64,000 nt of DNA from an uncultured Prevotellaceae bacterium (GCA_946402905.1 CAMIYC010000011.1:23257-87256); one strand, 5' to 3'; counted from the stretch's first letter, positions 10,248 to 21,245 are shown. Translations and numbers: made by a program. Notes: generated by a model not told the origin, from the sequence alone.

Positions 10248-10963
10248 TGGTAGACTTTCAGGAAGGTGTCGTCATAGGAATAGATAAACCCTACCGCATG
10301 TCAAGCTTCGGGGCTTTGGCGCATCTGCGTTATCTCATCTCGCAAAAGCTGGGCGTGAAAAGGATAAAGACAGGGCATGCCGGCACACTCGACCCGCTCG
10401 CCACCGGGGTGCTCATCATCTGCACCGGAAGGGCCACCAAGCAGATAGAGTCGCTACAGGCGCATTCCAAGGAATACCTGGCCACGCTGCAGTTCGGAGC
10501 CACCACACCCAGCTACGACCGGGAGCATACGGTCAATTTCACTTACCCCACCAAGCACATCACGCGTGAGCTGGTGGAGAAGACGCTCCCCCGATTCCTG
10601 GGCGACGTCATGCAGGTGCCGCCAGCCTATTCGGCCTGTAAGGTCGACGGAAAAAGAGCCTACAGCCTCATGCGTAAAGGCAAGGAGGTGGAACTGAAGG
10701 CCAAGCTCCTGAGAATTGATGAGATAGAGCTGCTCGGATTCGACTGCCGGCGGATGACAGCCGACATCAGGGTGGCCTGTGGCAAAGGCACCTATATCAG
10801 GGCTCTGGCACGTGATATCGGCGAGGCCCTCGGAAGCGGGGCTTTCCTTACGGCATTGCGACGCACCAGGGTGGGCGATGTCAGGGTAGAGGACTGTCTC
10901 ACGCTCGACGATTTCCCACAATGGCTGGATGACAATACAGCATCTTCCAAAAACGACGTTTAG
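10247..10963 (+). CDS. truB: tRNA pseudouridine(55) synthase TruB
   Basis: GHAGTLDPLATGVLIICTGRATK; start trimmed from the 9878 ORF to the ATG at 10247, overlapping the uppP stop. Confidence 0.93.
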   Translation: MVDFQEGVVIGIDKPYRMSSFGALAHLRYLISQKLGVKRIKTGHAGTLDPLATGVLIICTGRATKQIESLQAHSKEYLATLQFGATTPSYDREHTVNFTYPTKHITRELVEKTLPRFLGDVMQVPPAYSACKVDGKRAYSLMRKGKEVELKAKLLRIDEIELLGFDCRRMTADIRVACGKGTYIRALARDIGEALGSGAFLTALRRTRVGDVRVEDCLTLDDFPQWLDDNTASSKNDV

Positions 10964-10985
10964 GTACCATCTATAAAAACAAAAT

Positions 10986-12104
10986 ATGAAATTATCGCAA
11001 TTTAAGTTTAAACTTCCTGAGGAGCAGATCGCACTCTATCCTGCTTACCACCGTGACGAATGCCGGCTGATGGTCATACACCGCAAGTCGGGACGCATCG
11101 ACATGCATCTCACCGATGGGGAGGGGAAAGTACTGCAGAATGAAGACGGCACTCCTCAGTTTATCGAGTTTAGGCATCTCGTCAACTATTTCGACGAGGG
11201 CGATGCCTTCATCTTTAATGACACCAAGGTCTTTCCGGCACGCCTCTATGGCACCAAGGAGAAGACCGATGCTAAGATAGAAGTGTTCTTGCTCCGTGAG
11301 CTCAATGAGACCATGCGCCTGTGGGATGTGCTCGTAGAGCCTGCCCGCAAGATTCGTATCGGCAATAAACTGTTTTTCGACGAGAGTGGTACCATGGTGG
11401 CCGAGGTCATAGACAATACCACCAGCCGCGGACGCACCCTGCGTTTCCTCTACGACTGTCCTCACGACAAGTTCAAGCGCGAGCTCTTCGAACTTGGTTC
11501 TTCGCCGCTGCCGCATTATATCGTCGACAAAAGGCCGGCCACCGAGGAGGATATGACCGATTTCCAGTGCATCTTCGCCAAAAACGAGGGTGCCGTCACA
11601 GCACCGGCCTCCGGACTGCATTTCAGCCGAGAGCTGATGAAACGTATGGAAATCAAGGGTATCGAGTTTGCTTTCATCACATTGCACTGTGCCCTTGGCT
11701 GTTTCCACAATATCGAGGTGGAAGACCTGACCAAGCATAAAATGGACTCAGAGCAGATGTTTGTCGAGAAGGAGGCTTGTGATGTGGTCAACAAGGCCAA
11801 ATTGTCGGGAAAGCATATCTGTGCCGTCGGCACCAGCGTGGCAAAAGCCACGGAGACAGCAGTGGGCACAGACGGTCTGCTCAAAGAGTATGAGGGATGG
11901 ACCAATAAGTTCATCTTCCCCCCATACGAGTTCGGACTGGCCGACTCTATGGTGTGCAATTTCTATCATCCTCAGTCTACGCTGATGATGTCGGCATGTG
12001 CTTTCGGCGGCTATGATCTTGTCATGAAAGCTTATGACCTGGCACTGGAGAATGGCTATCGGTTTGGATGCTATGGCGATGCAATGCTCATGCTCGATGA
12101 CTGA
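10986..12104 (+). CDS. queA: S-adenosylmethionine:tRNA ribosyltransferase-isomerase
   Basis: FNDTKVFPARL, GAVTAPASGLHFS, VGTSVAKATET motifs. Confidence 0.92.
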   Translation: MKLSQFKFKLPEEQIALYPAYHRDECRLMVIHRKSGRIDMHLTDGEGKVLQNEDGTPQFIEFRHLVNYFDEGDAFIFNDTKVFPARLYGTKEKTDAKIEVFLLRELNETMRLWDVLVEPARKIRIGNKLFFDESGTMVAEVIDNTTSRGRTLRFLYDCPHDKFKRELFELGSSPLPHYIVDKRPATEEDMTDFQCIFAKNEGAVTAPASGLHFSRELMKRMEIKGIEFAFITLHCALGCFHNIEVEDLTKHKMDSEQMFVEKEACDVVNKAKLSGKHICAVGTSVAKATETAVGTDGLLKEYEGWTNKFIFPPYEFGLADSMVCNFYHPQSTLMMSACAFGGYDLVMKAYDLALENGYRFGCYGDAMLMLDD

Positions 12105-12513
12105 CACACATACCGTGTATCTCGGCCTGGGCTCCAACCTGGGCGACAAGCAGGAGAATATCCTGAAAGCTATCGATATAATCAACCTGCTGATTGGCGA
12201 CGTCGTGCGCCAGTCAGTTTTTTATGTCTCTGAGCCTTGGGGATTCGTTTCCCACAACCATTTCGTCAACGCATGCGTGTGCTGTGTGACCACGATGACA
12301 CCCAGGGAGGTGCTCCGTGCCACTCAGCAGATAGAACGTGACCTGGGACGCACCCGAAAGTCGCACGACGGGAGGTATCACGACCGCATCATCGACATCG
12401 ATATCTTGCTCTACGACCAGCTGACGGTCGACGAGCCCGACCTCGTCATACCTCATCCCCTCATGGAGCAGCGTGATTTTGTCATGATACCGCTGCGCTC
12501 TATCCTGAAATGA
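12097..12513 (+). CDS. folK: 2-amino-4-hydroxy-6-hydroxymethyldihydropteridine pyrophosphokinase
   Basis: VYLGLGSNLGDKQENI, RYHDRIIDIDILLYD; start ATG at 12097 overlaps the queA 3' end. Confidence 0.92.
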   Translation: MTDTHTVYLGLGSNLGDKQENILKAIDIINLLIGDVVRQSVFYVSEPWGFVSHNHFVNACVCCVTTMTPREVLRATQQIERDLGRTRKSHDGRYHDRIIDIDILLYDQLTVDEPDLVIPHPLMEQRDFVMIPLRSILK

Positions 12514-12515
12514 AA

Positions 12516-12550
12516 AATCCCCGTTCATACCGGTGTATGAAGCGGGGATT
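12516..12550. terminator. Stem-loop aatccccg(c)ttcatac/gtatgaagcggggatt between convergent folK and rpsO
   Basis: Inverted repeat with one bulge. Confidence 0.7.
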
Positions 12551-12573
12551 CAAGATCTTTTTTGCCTCTCTGA

Positions 12574-12843
12574 TTATCTGCGCAGACCAAGGGCCTTGAT
12601 GATGGCACGATAGCGAGTGATGTCGCGGTCGTACAGATAGTTGAGCAGGGCGCGGCGTTTTCCTACCAGCTGAGTCAGTGACCGTGCGGTAGTATAATCT
12701 TTACGGTTCTTTTTCAAATGTTCCGTCAAATGGGATATACGGTAGGAGAACAATGCTATCTGGCTCTCAGCGGAACCAGTATCAGAGTTGGACTTTCCGT
12801 ATTTTCCAAAGATCTCTTCTTTTTTTGCCTTGTCTAAATACAT
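12574..12843 (-). CDS. rpsO: 30S ribosomal protein S15
   Basis: GSAESQIALFSYRISHLTEHLKKNRKD...GKRRALLNYLY. Confidence 0.97.
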   Translation of the reverse strand: MYLDKAKKEEIFGKYGKSNSDTGSAESQIALFSYRISHLTEHLKKNRKDYTTARSLTQLVGKRRALLNYLYDRDITRYRAIIKALGLRR

Positions 12844-12954
12844 CTTGAAAGTGTTAAATGGTTATGATATAGTATGCTGCATTTGAAATGCGGGTGCAAA
12901 GGTACTGCTTTTTTACCAATGCCACAAACTTTAAAACCCTTTTTTTTCTTTTCT

Positions 12955-12986
12955 TTTGTTTGTTACACATATTATTTGTAATTTTG
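12955..12986 (+). promoter_or_regulatory. Bacteroidetes-type promoter upstream of typA (TTTG, 20 bp, TAATTTTG)
   Basis: TTTG at 12955-12958, TAATTTTG at 12979-12986. Confidence 0.6.
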
Positions 12987-13043
12987 CAGCGATTTTGTAA
13001 CAGGGTGGTCTGTCAGGATACACCATAAGGTAAAAAAGATTAT

Positions 13044-14846
13044 ATGCAAGACATCAGAAACATCGCGATCATCGCACACGTAGACCACGGAAAAACCACC
13101 TTGGTCGACAAGATGATGCTCGCAGGCAATCTTTTCCGTGAGGGAAAAGATATGGGGCAACAGGTGCTCGACAGCAATGACCTGGAGAGGGAAAGAGGTA
13201 TCACCATCCTCTCCAAGAATGTATCCATCAATTATAAAGGCACGAAAATCAATATCATCGACACTCCGGGTCACTCCGATTTTGGTGGCGAGGTGGAGCG
13301 TGTGCTCAATATGGCCGACGGCTGCCTGCTGCTCGTCGATGCCTTCGAAGGTCCCATGCCGCAAACCAGGTTCGTGCTCCAGAAAGCACTTCAGATCGGA
13401 CTGAAACCTATCGTAGTAGTCAATAAGGTGGATAAGCCCAACTGCCGTCCGGAAGAAGTATACGAGATGGTATTCGACCTGATGTTCTCGCTCAATGCCA
13501 CCGAAGACCAACTGGATTTCCCCGTTGTATATGGCAGCGCCAAGAATGGATGGATGGGCGAAGACTATAAGACTCCTACTACAGACATCACTTACCTCCT
13601 CGACAAGATCGTGGAGGTAATACCGGCACCGAAGGTGTTGGAGGGTACCCCTCAGATGCTTATCACCTCGCTCGACTATTCCAGTTATACGGGACGTATA
13701 GCAGTGGGGCGTGTGCATCGTGGCACTCTCACTGAGGGTATGGGTGTCACCATCTCACATCGCGACGGTAGCCTGGAAAAGACCAAAATCAAGGAACTGC
13801 ATACCTTTGAAGGCATGGGGCATGTGCGCACCCATGAGGTGGGAAGTGGAGATATCTGTGCCATCATCGGTCTCGACCACTTTGAGATCGGCGACACGAT
13901 ATGCGATGCAGAGAACCCCGAACCGTTGCCGCCCATCTCTATCGACGAGCCTACGATGAGTATGCTGTTCACCATCAACGACTCGCCCTTCTTCGGTCGC
14001 GAGGGCAAGTGGTGCACATCAAGGCATATTTATGAGCGGCTGCGTAAGGAACTGGAGAAAAACCTCGCCCTCCGTGTGGAGGAGATGGAGGGATATACAG
14101 ACCGCTGGATTGTCAGCGGGCGCGGAGTGCTTCATCTCTCGGTGCTCATAGAGACCATGCGCCGCGAGGGATACGAGCTGCAGGTGGGACAACCACAGGT
14201 AATCTACAAGGAGATTGACGGCATGAAGTGTGAGCCTGTCGAAGAACTGACCATCAATGTGCCCGAGGAGTTTGCCAGCAAGATGATTGATATGGTGACC
14301 AGGCGCAAGGGAGAAATGGTCTCCATGGAAAGCCAGGCCGACCGCGTGAATATCGAGTTCGACATCCCGTCAAGGGGCATCATCGGATTGCGCACCAACG
14401 TGCTCACAGCCAGCCAGGGAGAGGCCATCATGGCGCATCGCTATAAGGAATATCAGCCATTCAAAGGCGAGATCTCACGGCGTGTCAACGGCTCTATGGT
14501 GGCCATGGAGACAGGCACGGCATTCGCTTACTCCATCGACAAACTGCAAGACCGTGGCAAGTTCTTCATCGATCCGGGTGAGGAGGTCTACGCCGGACAG
14601 GTCGTAGGCGAGCATGTGCACGACAATGACTTGGTGGTCAATGTCACCAAGGCCAAGCAGCTCACCAACGTACGTGCCAGCGGCAGCGACGAGAAAGCAC
14701 GCATCATCCCCAAAGTCGTCATGAGCCTCGAGGAATGCCTGGAATATATCAAAGCCGACGAACTGGTGGAGGTGACTCCCAAGAGCATGCGCATGCGCAA
14801 GGCGGTGCTCGACCATCTGGAGCGCAAGCGATTGAACAAAGACTGA
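13044..14846 (+). CDS. typA: Translational GTPase TypA/BipA
   Basis: [41 protein letters not shown], BipA C-terminal domain. Confidence 0.96.
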   Translation: MQDIRNIAIIAHVDHGKTTLVDKMMLAGNLFREGKDMGQQVLDSNDLERERGITILSKNVSINYKGTKINIIDTPGHSDFGGEVERVLNMADGCLLLVDAFEGPMPQTRFVLQKALQIGLKPIVVVNKVDKPNCRPEEVYEMVFDLMFSLNATEDQLDFPVVYGSAKNGWMGEDYKTPTTDITYLLDKIVEVIPAPKVLEGTPQMLITSLDYSSYTGRIAVGRVHRGTLTEGMGVTISHRDGSLEKTKIKELHTFEGMGHVRTHEVGSGDICAIIGLDHFEIGDTICDAENPEPLPPISIDEPTMSMLFTINDSPFFGREGKWCTSRHIYERLRKELEKNLALRVEEMEGYTDRWIVSGRGVLHLSVLIETMRREGYELQVGQPQVIYKEIDGMKCEPVEELTINVPEEFASKMIDMVTRRKGEMVSMESQADRVNIEFDIPSRGIIGLRTNVLTASQGEAIMAHRYKEYQPFKGEISRRVNGSMVAMETGTAFAYSIDKLQDRGKFFIDPGEEVYAGQVVGEHVHDNDLVVNVTKAKQLTNVRASGSDEKARIIPKVVMSLEECLEYIKADELVEVTPKSMRMRKAVLDHLERKRLNKD

Positions 14847-14859
14847 GTCCGGCTCATCT

Positions 14860-14882
14860 GTGCCGAGACAGTGTCTCGGCAC
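14860..14882. terminator. Perfect inverted repeat gtgccgagac-agt-gtctcggcac between convergent typA and luxS
   Basis: 10-bp stem, 3-nt loop. Confidence 0.65.
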
Positions 14883-14885
14883 TCA

Positions 14886-15365
14886 TCACCCCGGATACAC
14901 CATATTTTCCTCACCGATGTTTTCAAGCACCTCGGTGAGGAATTTTTTAGCCTCGTAGCGGGCCATGGGCAGGTCATGGAGCAGCCAGTTGCCGCAGTCT
15001 TTAGGGGCTGCGCCGGGTATCTCTCCCTCAAAGTCGGAGATGAAACGGAAGGTGCACCTCATCAGGTCGACAATATCCGCCGGGGTCCAGTCGCCAGAGA
15101 GCAACAGGTAGTTGCCCGTCAGGCAGCCCATCGGTCCCCAGTAGACGATGCGGCTGCCCCATACAGGGTCGTTGCGCAAGTAGGTGGCGGCCAGGTGCTC
15201 TATGCTGTGAAGGGCACCCGGATGAAGGGCAGGCTCACGGTTGGGCTCTTTCATCCGGATGTCGAAGGTCGTGACCACAGCACCGCCGATGGTGTCTTTG
15301 CGCGATACGTAGATGCCTCTTTTCAGGCGCTCGTGGTCGATGGTGAAACTTGGTATCTTCTTCAT
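14886..15365 (-). CDS. luxS: S-ribosylhomocysteine lyase LuxS
   Basis: HSIEHLAATYLRND (HxxEH), GPMGCLTGNYLLL; start set at MKKIPSFTIDH within the longer ORF. Confidence 0.94.
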   Translation of the reverse strand: MKKIPSFTIDHERLKRGIYVSRKDTIGGAVVTTFDIRMKEPNREPALHPGALHSIEHLAATYLRNDPVWGSRIVYWGPMGCLTGNYLLLSGDWTPADIVDLMRCTFRFISDFEGEIPGAAPKDCGNWLLHDLPMARYEAKKFLTEVLENIGEENMVYPG

Positions 15366-16045
15366 AGCTGTGAGATAAATGATTGTGTGACTTGAAATGA
15401 GCCGTCGGCCATGCGGTCCCAGAAATCGTAATACTGCGACGCGTCGGTGTCGAGTAGGGGGATGTCGCTGATGATGCGGAATGACACAAAGGGCACCCCG
15501 TACAGGTGACAGGTCTGGGCGATGGCACAGCTCTCCATGTCTACCGCCAGCGCATCGGGGAAATGGCTGAGAATCTCGCCCATCTTCTCCTTGCTGGTGA
15601 CAAACCAGTCGCCGCTCACAATCAGACCGCTGTGCACCGACACGCCGCAGTCGAGCGAGAGGGCCTTTTCTACAAGAGAGCCAGGAGCCGAATAGATGGC
15701 CGGCAACCCCAGCAGCTGGCCATATGCCACGTCTTTGCCGCAATATACGTCATGGTAGGCATACTGCGTGCCCACCACAACATCGGTGACGCGAAGCCGG
15801 GTACTGGCACCGCCGGCACAACCGCTCGAAACCACCAGGTCGGGGTGGTAGGCGTTGATCATCTCCACCGCACCGATGGTGGCATTCACTTTGCCGATGC
15901 CACACTGCTGCAGGATGACCTCATGCTCATGTATGCGACCTTTGTAAAACTCCTTGCCATGCTGTCGTTCTGTGACAGGGCTGCTGAGCAGCGTTTTCAA
16001 CTGCCGCAGCTCTTTCTCCATTGCTACTATGATACCTATTCTCAT
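15362..16045 (-). CDS. mtnN: 5'-methylthioadenosine/S-adenosylhomocysteine nucleosidase
   Basis: MRIGIIVAMEKELRQL, VSSGCAGG, VDMESCAIAQTC; 4-nt overlap with luxS. Confidence 0.92.
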   Translation of the reverse strand: MRIGIIVAMEKELRQLKTLLSSPVTERQHGKEFYKGRIHEHEVILQQCGIGKVNATIGAVEMINAYHPDLVVSSGCAGGASTRLRVTDVVVGTQYAYHDVYCGKDVAYGQLLGLPAIYSAPGSLVEKALSLDCGVSVHSGLIVSGDWFVTSKEKMGEILSHFPDALAVDMESCAIAQTCHLYGVPFVSFRIISDIPLLDTDASQYYDFWDRMADGSFQVTQSFISQL

Positions 16046-16074
16046 GAGTTGATGATGATTCGTTGTGGTAAATT

Positions 16075-18642
16075 TTAGAATGTTTTTTGTTCTATCAGCT
16101 TCACCGTCGAGGCGAGACCGCTCTTCACAGGTTCCCATGCCTCGTAGGTGGTGCGTTTGTAGTTGATGTCTACGACATTGATTTCCTTCATCTTGCGCCA
16201 CTTTACGCCTTGGCGGTCGAGTTCGGCGATGCGGTTGGCAGGCAGGTTGGTCACTTCTATACGTATCTCGTTCTTGCCTTTACGGAGCATGCTGCCGCAG
16301 TCGAGTGTGAAGGGTACGCTCCAGGCGCAGCCTGCAAACTGGCCGTTGATATACACGCGGGCACTCTCACGTACGTCGCCGAGGTCGATGGCCCATCGCT
16401 TGGATGCCTGGCGCTTGCTGAGCTTGACGGTGGTCGTATATACGCCGGTGCCCATAGTCACACGGGCTGCATCGCTCAGGGTCTCCCAGGTCTGGAGGCT
16501 CTTCAGGTTGAAGGTCTCGGCTACGTCGGGAGCTTCTTCTGTAAACGACAGCGTCCACGGCAGGTGGGTCAGATCGATGACCTCTTTCTCATGGGGCTGA
16601 GCCTGGTGCAGGCATGTCTTGACAGGCTGTGGCTGGCTGAGTTCTTCGCCGTCGGCATAGGTCTGCAGGATCATCGACTCTCCCGAGCGCAGGCTGATCT
16701 TCAGTCGGTGTCCTTCGGTCTCTGCCAGACGGATATCGCCGTTGAGCGGGTTGAACCAATAGGCCCGGCGGCAGGGCACGATCAGCGGCACGGTGTCGTC
16801 GATGTCGTTGGGGGTCAGGTTGGCGATGAAATAATGATGCCCGGTGGCGTTGCTGCGGCGGATGGCACGCAGGCCCAACTGGCTTTTCATCGGCTCGGCC
16901 TGGGCCAGGCGCGACAGCTGTCCGTCATCTTCGCCGTAGACCACCAGCTGGCCCCATTGGGCGAACATGGCTTTCAGCTCCGGGGTCAGAGAGGCACCGG
17001 TGGGGATGATAAGCCCCTTGTAGCGTGTGCCGCCTTCGGTCACCAGCATACCGCCGCTCACCTTCACTTTTGCCAGCTGTCGGTCGGAGATGTAGTCGCA
17101 GTCGTATCCCAGAGAGTCAATTGTCAGTATGCTGCGGATGAATTCCGGGGCTTTCTTGTCCATGGCATGGATGTCAAATTGCATCAGCAGGCCCTTGTCG
17201 CCCTCGGAGTGACGCTTCGACCACATGTCGCGCACAGGCAGATAGACCAGGAAGTCGTTGTCGGGCTGTCCCATCTGCAGGAAACTTTGGCAGCGCTCGA
17301 TATATTTCATCAGGTAGGGCGCGTCACGCCAGATGCTGTTGTTGGGAGTCATGTCGACCGAGGCGTAGAAGCGCCATCCGGGCCAGGGGTCGTCCTTGGG
17401 AGAGTAGCAGGAACCATGGAAGAAGGCATGGTTCACACCGCAGGTGAACATCAGGTCAAGATCGGGCTTCATCTGGGAGAGGGAGGTGCGGAAATGCTCT
17501 GTCAGCCAGGTGAACGTCTCGCTCGAAGTGTATTTCTTGCCTGTTACATGGGCGGCCGAAGAGGCATATTTCAGCATCGACACGTCGCTGAAATTCTTGC
17601 GGGTGAAACCGGCGTCGGTGCGCAGCCCTTTGATGCCGAACTCCGACAGGCCGAAGCCTTCTATCTCAGGGATGTCGACGGTGGCATAGAGGTCGAGCAG
17701 GTTGGCAGGCGAACCATGGGCCTGGTTGCGCACTTCCACACCGTGGGAGTGAGCCCATGACACCCATTGCTGGGTGAAGTTCTCGTAGAGCAGGTCGCTC
17801 AGCGTCTCGCGATAGTCGGACAACACCTTGTTGCCGTCGTCCACATAGCCAAGCAGTTCAGGCAGATGGTCTTCAAGGGCGTAACCGCGGCGTGACTTGA
17901 ACTCCTCAAAGATGGTGGGGGTCCAGTTGGCACCATATACCTCATAGCTGTCATTGAAGAAGGTGTGAGGGTAGGGCACTCCGCTCTGGGCAAAGGCTTT
18001 GTCAAAACGCTCCAGGTAGTGGCGCACCGCATCGCGGTCGAAATGGTCGATCACGTAGCCCTCGCCGCCGGGGGCGGCACGCTTCACTTGCTGGCGTGTG
18101 CGGCTGGCATAGACGGCAATCACGCGCCAGGTGTCAGGTTCGCCCGTGGCAAAAGCTTTCACGCATTGCAGGCGGGCATATTTACGCTCTTTCTCCGGAG
18201 CAGGAAGGTCTATCTTGCTGACGTCTATTTTCTTGCCGTGGATGATGGTGTCGACAAACACGGCTTTGCATGCGGCCTCTTCTACCGGCACCTCCGGACC
18301 GCCGAAGGGCCAGCCGGTGCCGTTGTTCATGTCTACTTCGATGCCGTCAGCGGCAGCTATCTGCTCTACGTCGCGCAGGGCTTGCATCCACTGAGGTGAG
18401 AGGAAGGGGATCTCGTTGCGCTCATTGCCCTGCACGCCATAGAGTGGGGTGATTTCTACCGCGCCGATGCCGGCACGGGCATATTCGTCGAGATTCCATT
18501 TCAGGTTGTCCTTGTCTACGGCGGAGCCCAGCCACCACCAGCGGGTGCCGGCTTTGGCTTCTTGTGTCACTTGGGGCCATGTCTGTGCCTCGGCGGTCAG
18601 GCCGCAGGCCATCAAGGCGAGGCTGATGATAATCGTTCTCAT
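16075..18642 (-). CDS. GH106-like glycoside hydrolase (alpha-L-rhamnosidase family)
   Basis: Signal peptide; RWWWLGSAVDKDNLKWNLDEYARAGIGAVEITPLYG, NNGTGWPFGGP; C-terminal beta-sandwich. Confidence 0.8.
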   Translation of the reverse strand: MRTIIISLALMACGLTAEAQTWPQVTQEAKAGTRWWWLGSAVDKDNLKWNLDEYARAGIGAVEITPLYGVQGNERNEIPFLSPQWMQALRDVEQIAAADGIEVDMNNGTGWPFGGPEVPVEEAACKAVFVDTIIHGKKIDVSKIDLPAPEKERKYARLQCVKAFATGEPDTWRVIAVYASRTRQQVKRAAPGGEGYVIDHFDRDAVRHYLERFDKAFAQSGVPYPHTFFNDSYEVYGANWTPTIFEEFKSRRGYALEDHLPELLGYVDDGNKVLSDYRETLSDLLYENFTQQWVSWAHSHGVEVRNQAHGSPANLLDLYATVDIPEIEGFGLSEFGIKGLRTDAGFTRKNFSDVSMLKYASSAAHVTGKKYTSSETFTWLTEHFRTSLSQMKPDLDLMFTCGVNHAFFHGSCYSPKDDPWPGWRFYASVDMTPNNSIWRDAPYLMKYIERCQSFLQMGQPDNDFLVYLPVRDMWSKRHSEGDKGLLMQFDIHAMDKKAPEFIRSILTIDSLGYDCDYISDRQLAKVKVSGGMLVTEGGTRYKGLIIPTGASLTPELKAMFAQWGQLVVYGEDDGQLSRLAQAEPMKSQLGLRAIRRSNATGHHYFIANLTPNDIDDTVPLIVPCRRAYWFNPLNGDIRLAETEGHRLKISLRSGESMILQTYADGEELSQPQPVKTCLHQAQPHEKEVIDLTHLPWTLSFTEEAPDVAETFNLKSLQTWETLSDAARVTMGTGVYTTTVKLSKRQASKRWAIDLGDVRESARVYINGQFAGCAWSVPFTLDCGSMLRKGKNEIRIEVTNLPANRIAELDRQGVKWRKMKEINVVDINYKRTTYEAWEPVKSGLASTVKLIEQKTF

Positions 18643-18657
18643 TGTTTGCGTGATTGG

Positions 18658-21102
18658 CTATTGTAATTTGAGTTTGAGGGTCGTTTTCAGTCGGTTGGAG
18701 TCCTTGCTCGTCACTTTCAGTACCACGTTGCCGCCTGTCTGGCCAGCGCGCAGGATTACCAGGGCACTGCCGTTGTAGAGATGGCGGTGGTCGGTCACGT
18801 TGAGCTCGTCGCTGTTGTGGTTGCCGTTGCTCACAGCCACGATACGGGCATCGCCCTCGACGCTGAAGAGCAGCTCGTCCTGGGCATTGCGTGCCAGGCG
18901 GCCTTTCTTGTCCACGGCTTCTATGCGGATGTGTTGCAGGTCGGTGCCGTCGGCTTTCCATGTAGCATTGTCGGGGGTGGCTGTCAGTTTCACGGCGTCG
19001 CCCGTGGTCTCAATGCGGTGACGGCACACTTCCTTGCCGGAGTTGTAGCCCACGGCCTCGATATATCCAGGCTCATACACTACGCCGTCCCATTTGATCT
19101 GGTTGCGCCGTTTCGGGTCGTCGGTGGGGTTCTTTTGCCGTCCGATGAGTTGGCGGTTGACGTAGAGGGCCACTTCGTCTGCATTAGTGTAGGTGTAGAG
19201 CGACAACTTCTCGCCGGGCTTGCGGTTCCAGTGGTCGCTCATGCCGTCGTTGCCGGTCTGGATGCCGTTCCACATCATGTCGCCTTTGCTGTCGATCACG
19301 GCGATGTGCACCAGGGGCTCTTCCGGCTTGAAGAAGCTTCTCAGGAAGTAGGCTTTGGGCTTGGGGGCGAGCGTGATGTCAAACACGCCTTGTGCCCAGC
19401 CTTTGGCTGGCCAACCCTGACTCTCGCCCAGATAGTCGATGGCACCCCAATAGGCCAGGCCGATCACTTTGTCAAGATCCATCTCGAAATAGTTGGGACC
19501 CATCGCGGAGATAGAGGCCTCACTCTGATAGAAGTTCATCCATGGGAATCGACGGCCGTCGCCAGGGAAGTACATGTACCGGTAGTTGTAGGCCTGGATG
19601 TCGGTCACCTTGGCCAGCGGTGCCGGCAGAGAGTCGGTCTGATGGTCACGGCCGCGCGGGTGCATGGCTACGGTCACCAGACGCGTCGTGTCGTATCGCA
19701 GGAGAAGCTCTTTCTGCATCTTGTAGGGGGTCACACCCCAATCGTTAAAAGGCAGGTTGGTGTAGGTCTGCAGCTCATTTCCAAGGCTCCAGAGCACCAC
19801 GGAGGGATGATTGCGGTCGCGCTTGATAAACTCGGGAATGTCTTGCTGCCAGAGATTTACCCATTTCTCGCGGCCGCCGCAGTACTGGTCGAGCCACTTG
19901 TCATATAGCTCGTCGACCACCAGGATGCCGTATTCGTCGCAGAGGTCGAGCATCGACTCGCTGTAGGGATTGTGTGAAGTGCGGATGTGGTTGAAACCAT
20001 AGTCTCTGAGGAGCTGGATGCGCTTCTCGATAGCCCGGGGATAGGCAGCGGCGCCCAGTGCACCGAGGGTGTGGTGGTTGGCGATGCCCTTGAGCAGCAT
20101 CTTGCGGCCATTCAGCTTCATTCCGAAAGCAGGGTCAAACTCCACCTGCCGGATGCCGAAGCGCTGACGCACGCAGTCACTGGCCTGGCCGTCTTTGTCA
20201 TACAGGGTCAGCTCCAGGGTATACAGGGCAGGGCGGGCTGCCTCGCAGTCCCAGAGTGTAGGTGTGCTGATGGTGATGGGGGTGAGGTCGACTTCCTGCA
20301 CACGCAGCTTGCGGTTACGGCGCACGTCTTGCTTCTGGTCGATGATGGTCTGGCCGTTCATGTCGCTCACACGAAGGCCGATGCATACGGTCTCGGGGTT
20401 GTCTTTCAGGAAGCAGGCATGCTCTGCCTGGATATTGACCGTGGCCGAGGCGGCGGAAGTGGGAGAGGTGATGCCACTCACTTCGGTGGTGATGTATAGC
20501 GGGTGACGGGTGAAGTAGAGCACCGGGTCGGTCACGATGAGCTTCACGTCTCTGAACAGGCCGCCGCCGGTATACCACCTTGAGTTGCCGGGTTCACGGG
20601 TGTCTGCCATCACGGCGATCACATTCCTCTCACCCCATTTCACCAGTTTGGTGATGTCGATGTCAAATCCTACATAGCCGTAGTCGGTGCCTCCTATACG
20701 CTGCCCGTTAAGATAGACGTCGCCCACATACATGATGCCCTCAAAATCGAGCAGTAGGCGCCGGCCGCGTAGGTCATCGCTGATGTTCAGCTCGCGGCGG
20801 TACCAGCCTTTGCCCATCTCCTTGAAGCCTCTTGACGACAGGCGGCTCTTGATGTTGGCGCCGACGTCGCTGTTGTCGGCTTTCTCGTCGGCAGAGGGGG
20901 CTACCCATGGCTGCTCGATCTGGAAGTCGTGGGGCAGGTCCACTTGCCGCCACTGACTGTCGTCAAAAGCGGGTTGTGCGGCACCGGCCACGTCGCCTTC
21001 GTGGAACTTCCAGCCGAAATTGAGGCTTTTCACCATCCGTGTCTGGGCGCTCAAGGTCAGTGTGACGATGGTCAGCAAAAGAATGAAGCAGTTTCTTTTC
21101 AT
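18658..21102 (-). CDS. GH2 family beta-galactosidase-like glycoside hydrolase, DUF4982-like C-terminus
   Basis: FGWKFHEGDVAGAAQPAFDDSQWRQVDLPHD, NHIRTSHNPYSESMLDLCDEYGILVVDE, VVLWSLGNE. Confidence 0.88.
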   Translation of the reverse strand: MKRNCFILLLTIVTLTLSAQTRMVKSLNFGWKFHEGDVAGAAQPAFDDSQWRQVDLPHDFQIEQPWVAPSADEKADNSDVGANIKSRLSSRGFKEMGKGWYRRELNISDDLRGRRLLLDFEGIMYVGDVYLNGQRIGGTDYGYVGFDIDITKLVKWGERNVIAVMADTREPGNSRWYTGGGLFRDVKLIVTDPVLYFTRHPLYITTEVSGITSPTSAASATVNIQAEHACFLKDNPETVCIGLRVSDMNGQTIIDQKQDVRRNRKLRVQEVDLTPITISTPTLWDCEAARPALYTLELTLYDKDGQASDCVRQRFGIRQVEFDPAFGMKLNGRKMLLKGIANHHTLGALGAAAYPRAIEKRIQLLRDYGFNHIRTSHNPYSESMLDLCDEYGILVVDELYDKWLDQYCGGREKWVNLWQQDIPEFIKRDRNHPSVVLWSLGNELQTYTNLPFNDWGVTPYKMQKELLLRYDTTRLVTVAMHPRGRDHQTDSLPAPLAKVTDIQAYNYRYMYFPGDGRRFPWMNFYQSEASISAMGPNYFEMDLDKVIGLAYWGAIDYLGESQGWPAKGWAQGVFDITLAPKPKAYFLRSFFKPEEPLVHIAVIDSKGDMMWNGIQTGNDGMSDHWNRKPGEKLSLYTYTNADEVALYVNRQLIGRQKNPTDDPKRRNQIKWDGVVYEPGYIEAVGYNSGKEVCRHRIETTGDAVKLTATPDNATWKADGTDLQHIRIEAVDKKGRLARNAQDELLFSVEGDARIVAVSNGNHNSDELNVTDHRHLYNGSALVILRAGQTGGNVVLKVTSKDSNRLKTTLKLKLQ

Positions 21103-21144
21103 TGTATAGTAGATTGGTTGATTCGTTGATGTACACTCTGTCTG

Positions 21145-21152
21145 CAAAAATA
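21145..21152 (-). promoter_or_regulatory. -7 like motif TATTTTTG for the GH2/GH106 pair
   Basis: Reverse complement of caaaaata matches TAnnTTTG. Confidence 0.4.
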
Positions 21153-21245
21153 CGGATTAATTTTCGAAAAGGACATGGAATTTTGTCCGGATTACATAAA
21201 AAAGTATTAATTTTGTCTGCCAGAAAGACAAAACAACTATTATCA

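Noticed and set aside
16087-17760. 557-aa plus-strand ORF
   Set aside because: Antisense shadow of the clear GH106 gene; no recognisable motifs, composition typical of reverse-frame translation.
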